Assembly (NCBI RefSeq): GCF_003937825.1
Contig: NZ_RSFW01000003.1
Span: 1 to 64,000 of the forward strand
Origin: Mesobacillus subterraneus
GTDB lineage: Bacteria > Bacillota > Bacilli > Bacillales > Cytobacillaceae
Length of the DNA stretch: 64,000 nucleotides
Reading direction: 5' to 3'
Within the stretch, counting starts at the first letter, position 1, and every line of letters begins with the position of its first letter. Of the stretch, positions 59,759 through 64,000 are shown in pieces. The position numbers and the translations under genes are program-made. A model generated the notes under the pieces. The model made no database searches. It saw only the letters and a list, made by a program, of their open reading frames with translations, and was not told where the DNA came from.

Positions 59759-60142
59759 TTGTCCCATTATAATAATCGGTATTTCCCCCATATTAATAAT
59801 GGTTATAACTACGGTGGGCAGTATCCATCCCCTGCCACCGGTATTCAAAACAGCCATAGAAATTCTGCAACAAGGGCTAAATCTTTTTCTAAAGAGGAAG
59901 CAGCCGCAATCGCCTTGCTTTTAGGCATTGATTTTTGCAAAAGCAAGTTTGATTTAAATGAATTTTGGATGGGGGTAAATACTGAGCTCGAACATGGAAA
60001 AATATCCAGTCAAACAAATGTAACGGATAATGATCCTCTAATGACGGGGAAAATTGCCCTGGCTCATCTCAACGAATTTCCTGATTACTACAAAAGATTA
60101 AAGGTACTTGAGGAAGAAGCAAAAGCCTTTTGGAACAAATAA
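59759..60142 (+). CDS. DUF5661-family protein
   Basis: This 127-residue soluble protein has a low-complexity, Asn/Tyr/Gly-rich start (about 1-30) followed by the conserved core EEAAAIALLLGIDFCKSKFDLNEFWMGVNTELEHGK (about 44-79), then TNVTDNDPLMTGKIALAHLNEFPDYYKRL. That core is the DUF5661 signature. The function is unknown. TTG at 59759 follows TAGGAGTG in the right arm of the inverted repeat, so expression may be controlled at translation. Its stop codon overlaps the second 55-bp palindrome. Confidence 0.82.
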   Translation: MSHYNNRYFPHINNGYNYGGQYPSPATGIQNSHRNSATRAKSFSKEEAAAIALLLGIDFCKSKFDLNEFWMGVNTELEHGKISSQTNVTDNDPLMTGKIALAHLNEFPDYYKRLKVLEEEAKAFWNK

Positions 60143-60195
60143 AACAGGGGGACGGTTCTAGTGTTTTGAAAACACTAGAACCGTCCCCCTGTTTC
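60141..60195. repeat. 55-bp palindromic repeat, copy 2
   Basis: Identical to the element at 57552-57606 except for the last base (C instead of T). It overlaps the stop codon of the DUF5661 gene and forms a 26-bp perfect stem. Confidence 0.92.
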
Positions 60196-60354
60196 GCTTG
60201 AGTCTCACCCTTACGTAATATGACGCTTTATTACTGTAAAATTACATTTCTTTAACTTATCTCAGGAAAAGACGGAATATCCATGCTGGTGGCGAATTGT
60301 ATAGGTATAGAGAAAAATAGGGGGCAATATCTAAGAGAATTGGGGGGACTACAA

Positions 60355-61599
60355 ATGCTGGAATTTGATACTAATATCGATCAATTTGCCACTATAAAAG
60401 TAATTGGAGTAGGTGGCGGCGGAAATAATGCCGTGAACCGGATGATTGAGGACGGCGTACAGGGAGTGGAGTTCATTGCCGTGAATACAGATGCTCAGGC
60501 TCTGAACATGTCAAAAGCTGAAGTCACTATGCAAATCGGCGGTTCGCTGACCAGGGGCCTTGGTGCCGGTGCCAATCCTGAAATCGGCAGAAAGGCTGTC
60601 GAGGAAAGCCGGAAGCAGATCAAGGATGTCCTGCAGGGGGCGGACATGGTGTTCGTAACCGCCGGAATGGGCGGCGGAACCGGGACCGGAGCTGCGCCGG
60701 AAATTGCCCATATCGCGCGGGAACTTGGCGCGCTTACCATTGGAGTGGTGACTCGTCCGTTCACTTTTGAAGGCCGCAAGCGGGCACAAAATGCGGCAGC
60801 CGGAATTGAAGAGATGAAGAAAGCTGTTAATACTTTAATCATCATTCCTAACGAGCGATTGCTGGCAATCGTCGACAAGAAAACGCCGATGATTGAAGCC
60901 TTCCGTGAAGCCGACAATGTCCTCAGGCAGGGTGTCCAGGGCATTTCCGACTTGATCGCTGTACCAGGCTTGATTAACCTTGACTTTGCTGACGTGAAAA
61001 CGATTATGTCCCATAATGGAACGGCGCTTATGGGCATTGGAGTGGCTTCAGGTGATGACCGTGCTGCCGAAGCTGCCAAAAAGGCCATCTCCTCACCGTT
61101 GCTTGAAACAAGCATCAATGGCGCGAAAGGAGTGCTGATGAACATCACGGGGGGCGTGAACCTCAGTTTGTATGAAGTGCAGGAGGCGGCAGATATTGTG
61201 GCAGCTGCAACAGATGACCAGCTTAACATGATTTTTGGTTCGGTCATCAATGAAAACCTGAAAAATGAAATCATGGTGACCGTGATTGCTACGGGCTTCG
61301 ATCATGATGAAGATGAAACACCGCCATCGAATTTTTCGCGCCGTCCGGGAGACATGATAGCCAATTCCCGCGAGCAATACCAGGCTCAGTCGAGACGGCG
61401 AGAGCCTGTTGCCTATTCAGAATCGAGGAATTATGGCCAAGCCCAAAACTACAGCCAATCCGGAGGCTACGGCCAATCCGGCAATTACAGTAAAACGCCT
61501 GCAAACGCTGAGCCCGCAAATGGCGAACGGGAAACCCAGCAGCAAGACGATTCGCTTGAAATTCCAGCGTTCTTGAGAAAGCGAAGCAGACGAAGGTAA
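60355..61599 (+). CDS. ftsZ: FtsZ, outside any division cluster
   Basis: This 414-residue tubulin-like GTPase has the full FtsZ set: [20 protein letters not shown], the tubulin signature GGGTGTG at residues 106-112, the T7 loop in [10 protein letters not shown], and the C-terminal peptide [14 protein letters not shown] that binds FtsA, SepF and EzrA. The linker (about 325-395) is unusually rich in Tyr, Gln, Ser and Gly ([17 protein letters not shown]). ATG at 60355 follows GGGGGG and gives the family N-terminus; an ATG at 60283 does not. Neighbours are a DUF5661 gene and a DUF3231 gene, with no ftsA, murein or dcw genes, so it is likely a second copy. Confidence 0.93.
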   Translation: MLEFDTNIDQFATIKVIGVGGGGNNAVNRMIEDGVQGVEFIAVNTDAQALNMSKAEVTMQIGGSLTRGLGAGANPEIGRKAVEESRKQIKDVLQGADMVFVTAGMGGGTGTGAAPEIAHIARELGALTIGVVTRPFTFEGRKRAQNAAAGIEEMKKAVNTLIIIPNERLLAIVDKKTPMIEAFREADNVLRQGVQGISDLIAVPGLINLDFADVKTIMSHNGTALMGIGVASGDDRAAEAAKKAISSPLLETSINGAKGVLMNITGGVNLSLYEVQEAADIVAAATDDQLNMIFGSVINENLKNEIMVTVIATGFDHDEDETPPSNFSRRPGDMIANSREQYQAQSRRREPVAYSESRNYGQAQNYSQSGGYGQSGNYSKTPANAEPANGERETQQQDDSLEIPAFLRKRSRRR

Positions 61600-61611
61600 T
61601 TTTACGAAAAG

Positions 61612-61641
61612 GGCCAAATCATTGCGATTTGGCCTTTTTTT
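61612..61641 (+). terminator. Terminator after ftsZ
   Basis: The perfect stem GGCCAAATC/GATTTGGCC is followed by TTTTTTT. Confidence 0.9.
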
Positions 61642-61894
61642 AATTCGAAAAAATAACCGTTTATTCCCTCTTTTTAACTGGCAGATTTTAATTTAAAGAA
61701 AGGTTGAATCATGGAGCTATATACAAACGAAGCCCTTGTGCAGCCTGATTTTGTGGACCTGTCCAGATTGTTGCATTTCCTTAATCATACTTGAATATGT
61801 AAATCGTTAATTACTTAGTCTAAACAGGATTTTTACATTAATCTCCATATTAATGGGGATACTTTAAGAAAATATGAGATGGGATTGAAAATTA
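61642..61894. other. Intergenic region before the DUF3231 gene
   Basis: A 27-codon frame at 61711-61794 follows a weak AAAGG site but is too short and unsupported to call. No other structure is seen. Confidence 0.5.
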
Positions 61895-62905
61895 ATGGTT
61901 GAACACAAACCCAAAATAACATCTGCTGAAATTTCGATGTTGTGGAGTACTTACATAGGCGACACTATGTCTATATGTATGCTAAAACATTTTTTACATA
62001 CTTGTGAGGATGAGGATATTAAACCTATTATTGAGCTTGCTCTTAGTTATTCAACCGATCATGTTATTCATATATCAGATATATTTAAAAAAGAAGGTAT
62101 TCCTATTCCTCAAGGATTTGGAGAACAAGATGTAAATTTGCAAGCAAAGAAACTTTTTTCTGATGTTACGTATCAGCGTTACTTGCATCATATGGCTAGA
62201 ACTGGATTAAATTCATATGGTTTAGCTAAGTCAATTTCTGCTCGTAAAGATGTCCGCGAATTGTTTAAACAGTTTTCAGATCAATCAGAAACGTTGTATG
62301 ACCGTAATGCAGAGCTGATGCAGGAAAAAGGGGTCTTTATCCGAGCTCCTTATATTGCTTATCCTGATAAAGTGGAGTATGTTACAGAGCGGAAGTTTCT
62401 TGGTGGACTCATAGGGCATCGACGGCCACTCCTAGGTGTAGAAATTGCCCATTTAGGGATTAATATTGAAGTGGCAAATGTAGCTAAAACCTTTCTTCTG
62501 GGATTTAGTCAAGTCGCACAGTCAAAAAAAATTAGTGATTACTTTAAAGAAGGCTATGATTTAGGAAAGAAAATGGTTGAAGATTTTATGATAAAACTAA
62601 AAGAAGACGATAATTCTTATCCATCCACCTGGGATTCTACTATTACTAATAGCACTGATGCACCTTTCTCAGATAAATTAATGTTATTTCATACAAATTT
62701 ACAAAGTGCCATCGGTATTGGAGACTTTGGACTTGCTATTGCTGCATCACTTCGGAAAGATGTAACCGTCAATTATGAAAGCTATATCCTTAGGGTTGGT
62801 ACCTATGCTGAGGAAGGTGCAAAAATCTTAATTGATCATGGGTGGTTTGAAAAACCGCCTCAATCTATTGATAGAGAATTACTTAGAAACAAAAGTAAAT
62901 TTTAA
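61895..62905 (+). CDS. DUF3231-family protein
   Basis: This 336-residue protein has two related four-helix bundle halves. The first starts PKITSAEISMLWSTYIGDTMS with HFLHTCEDEDIKPIIELAL. The second starts near LLGVEIAHLGINIEVANVAKT with KISDYFKEGYDLGKKMVEDF. This duplicated, ferritin-like layout is typical of DUF3231, found in multiple copies in spore-forming Bacillales and linked in some cases with spores. No clear ribosome site precedes ATG 61895. It is AT-rich relative to ftsZ. Function unknown. Confidence 0.85.
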   Translation: MVEHKPKITSAEISMLWSTYIGDTMSICMLKHFLHTCEDEDIKPIIELALSYSTDHVIHISDIFKKEGIPIPQGFGEQDVNLQAKKLFSDVTYQRYLHHMARTGLNSYGLAKSISARKDVRELFKQFSDQSETLYDRNAELMQEKGVFIRAPYIAYPDKVEYVTERKFLGGLIGHRRPLLGVEIAHLGINIEVANVAKTFLLGFSQVAQSKKISDYFKEGYDLGKKMVEDFMIKLKEDDNSYPSTWDSTITNSTDAPFSDKLMLFHTNLQSAIGIGDFGLAIAASLRKDVTVNYESYILRVGTYAEEGAKILIDHGWFEKPPQSIDRELLRNKSKF

Positions 62906-62974
62906 TTAAGAGGGATTGGAGATAAAACAGGAAGAATTAAAGTTCAGAAGGAGAAAAATGATTCAATAATGAAG

Positions 62975-63010
62975 AAACTCCGCAGAAATAAATCTGCGGA
63001 GTTTTTTTTA
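62975..63010. terminator. Bidirectional terminator
   Basis: The perfect 12-bp stem AAACTCCGCAGA/TCTGCGGAGTTT has T runs on both strands between the DUF3231 gene and the convergent protease gene. Confidence 0.9.
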
Positions 63011-63022
63011 ATAGGAGTTCTA

Positions 63023-64000
63023 TTATTTACGGGAAGCACGAAGGTCTTCCAAGGACCAGCCTTCGTATAGACCGATGTCATCGAATGCTTGCAGGAAGGC
63101 GTTGTATTCTTTGCTGCCTTCACCATACAGGTCAGTTGCAGACTGCAGGATGGCTTCACGGAACTCAGCGAATGACGCATCATAGTGCAGATAGTCATAA
63201 GCGCGGTACCATGTATCCGCTACAACCTTGCGTCCCATGTCATACTTTTCAGCAACAAGGTAGGCAGAGTACTGAAGGATTGTACAGTTGATGTGTACGC
63301 CTCCGTTATCAAGGTTGGCAGGAAGGTCATAGTACTCATCCATATGCATTGGGTAACGGCCTTCGCCATCCACACTGTAAGGGAAGTAAACGGCACCTAC
63401 CTTGAATTTTCCAGGATTTTCGTTGCTTCTTAGGGCAGTTCGGCCACCTTCAAGCCATGCCGATCCCATGATATCTTCTCCGATTTCCCAGTTGGCATCG
63501 TCAACAATAGCTGCAAACGTATCAGAGTACGCTTCATTAACTGCGCCAGTTTCGAAACGATAACGCAGGCCGCCGTTATAATGAGTAATGCCGTGAACCA
63601 TTTCATGAGCGGTTACATCCAGGGATGCAAGCGGGATGAATTGTTTTCCGTCACCATCGCCGTAAGTCATCATCGCAATACCATTGCTCCAGAAGGCATT
63701 GTTGTACGCTTTACCGTAGTGTACGCGTGAATTAATAGCCATTCCTTTGTCATCAAGCGAGTTGCGGCCATGGTTATTCTTGAAATAATCATAGACAATC
63801 TTGGAGTTGCTGTGGGCATCAACAGCTGGACCCTGTCCGACAGTTTCCCATGAACTGCTGTCGCCGCTGTAAAGGACGTCTTTCCAGGAAGCATCGTTAT
63901 TGGAATACAGCCACATCTGGTTTCCAGTGTTCTTCATGTTATACGTAAAAATTCCGTTCATCCCAGAAATCGTGGAATCTGCCAGGTAGAAGCTGGAGCC
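63023..64000 (-). CDS. Thermolysin-family (M4) neutral protease, partial
   Basis: This is the C-terminal part (about 325 residues) of a secreted zinc metalloprotease; the frame stays open to the window edge, so the signal and propeptide lie outside. The zinc motif HEMVHGITHYNG carries the two His ligands and the catalytic Glu. The third ligand is in GAVNEAYSDTFAAIVDD and the proton-donating His in NGGVHINCTILQYSAYL. Calcium-site acidic residues are present. The C-terminus (LYGEGSKEYNAFLQAFDDIGL) is the M4 helix domain. The terminator at 62975 follows. Confidence 0.92.
   Translation of the reverse strand, partial: GSSFYLADSTISGMNGIFTYNMKNTGNQMWLYSNNDASWKDVLYSGDSSSWETVGQGPAVDAHSNSKIVYDYFKNNHGRNSLDDKGMAINSRVHYGKAYNNAFWSNGIAMMTYGDGDGKQFIPLASLDVTAHEMVHGITHYNGGLRYRFETGAVNEAYSDTFAAIVDDANWEIGEDIMGSAWLEGGRTALRSNENPGKFKVGAVYFPYSVDGEGRYPMHMDEYYDLPANLDNGGVHINCTILQYSAYLVAEKYDMGRKVVADTWYRAYDYLHYDASFAEFREAILQSATDLYGEGSKEYNAFLQAFDDIGLYEGWSLEDLRASRK

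Noticed and set aside
61711-61794. 27-codon frame after ftsZ
   Set aside because: Weak ribosome site and no terminator; could be chance.

Overview
The window reads as chromosomal DNA of a moderately low-GC, Gram-positive, spore-forming-type Bacillaceae bacterium. The evidence is strong AGGAGG ribosome sites, frequent TTG and GTG starts, CcpA-type cre boxes, an OhrR-type regulator, an RsbR-type stressosome protein, an ECF sigma/anti-sigma pair, lipoprotein-anchored ABC binding proteins, and many small families typical of Bacillaceae (DUF3231, DUF5661, CBO0543, DinB). The genus cannot be fixed from sequence reading alone. No rRNA, tRNA, CRISPR array, prophage or insertion sequence was seen.

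Layout. 0.1-1.1 kb: a glutathione peroxidase/OhrR-type regulator pair with a palindromic operator. 1.2-11.6 kb: a cobalamin riboswitch followed by one long, tightly overlapping operon for corrinoid uptake, salvage and nucleotide-loop assembly (btuF, cbiZ, cbiB, cobD, cobU, cobQ, cobS, cobC, a second cobU-like gene, pduO-type adenosyltransferase, the alpha-ribazole genes cblT and cblS, and a second phosphatase). The btuC and btuD partners of btuF are absent. 11.6-18.7 kb: mixed genes, including a decayed second ohrR tail, a heptad-repeat protein, an RsbR paralogue, a DMT exporter, a proline iminopeptidase-like hydrolase, an overlooked 59-residue gene, and a twelve-unit repeat array in front of a DUF4145 protein.

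18.9-38.0 kb: a large catabolic region for reductive pyrimidine breakdown. PreT/PreA reduce uracil, dihydropyrimidinase opens the ring, and a nitrilase-type beta-ureidopropionase (with a second M20-type carbamoylase further on) releases beta-alanine. An omega-transaminase turns beta-alanine into malonic semialdehyde, alanine dehydrogenase can regenerate pyruvate from the alanine formed, and an MmsA-type CoA-acylating dehydrogenase makes acetyl-CoA. An NCS1 permease, an SSS symporter and a PucR-type regulator complete it. A perfect cre box lies in front.

38.0-42.1 kb: a small cre-controlled gene, a GNAT enzyme, a HelD-type helicase, and a second array of eight 52-bp units. 42.1-50.1 kb: an AT-rich accessory stretch with a thoroughly broken DJ-1/PfpI gene, a pentapeptide-repeat protein, and several poorly characterised single genes, including a DUF2314-DUF2185-like protein. 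50.2-52.8 kb: modABC molybdate transporter on the minus strand. 53.0-60.2 kb: an S9 peptidase, small membrane proteins, a Hsp31-like DJ-1 protein, an autoregulated ECF sigma factor with its anti-sigma, and a DUF5661 gene behind a 14-bp-arm palindrome. Two copies of a near-identical 55-bp palindrome lie 2.5 kb apart. 60.3-64.0 kb: a complete ftsZ outside any division cluster, a DUF3231 gene, and a thermolysin-family protease cut by the window end.

The best candidates for something not well described are the two helically phased non-coding repeat arrays (one lying between divergent genes), the orphan ftsZ, and the unlisted small genes at 16474, 38164, 49206 and 55203.
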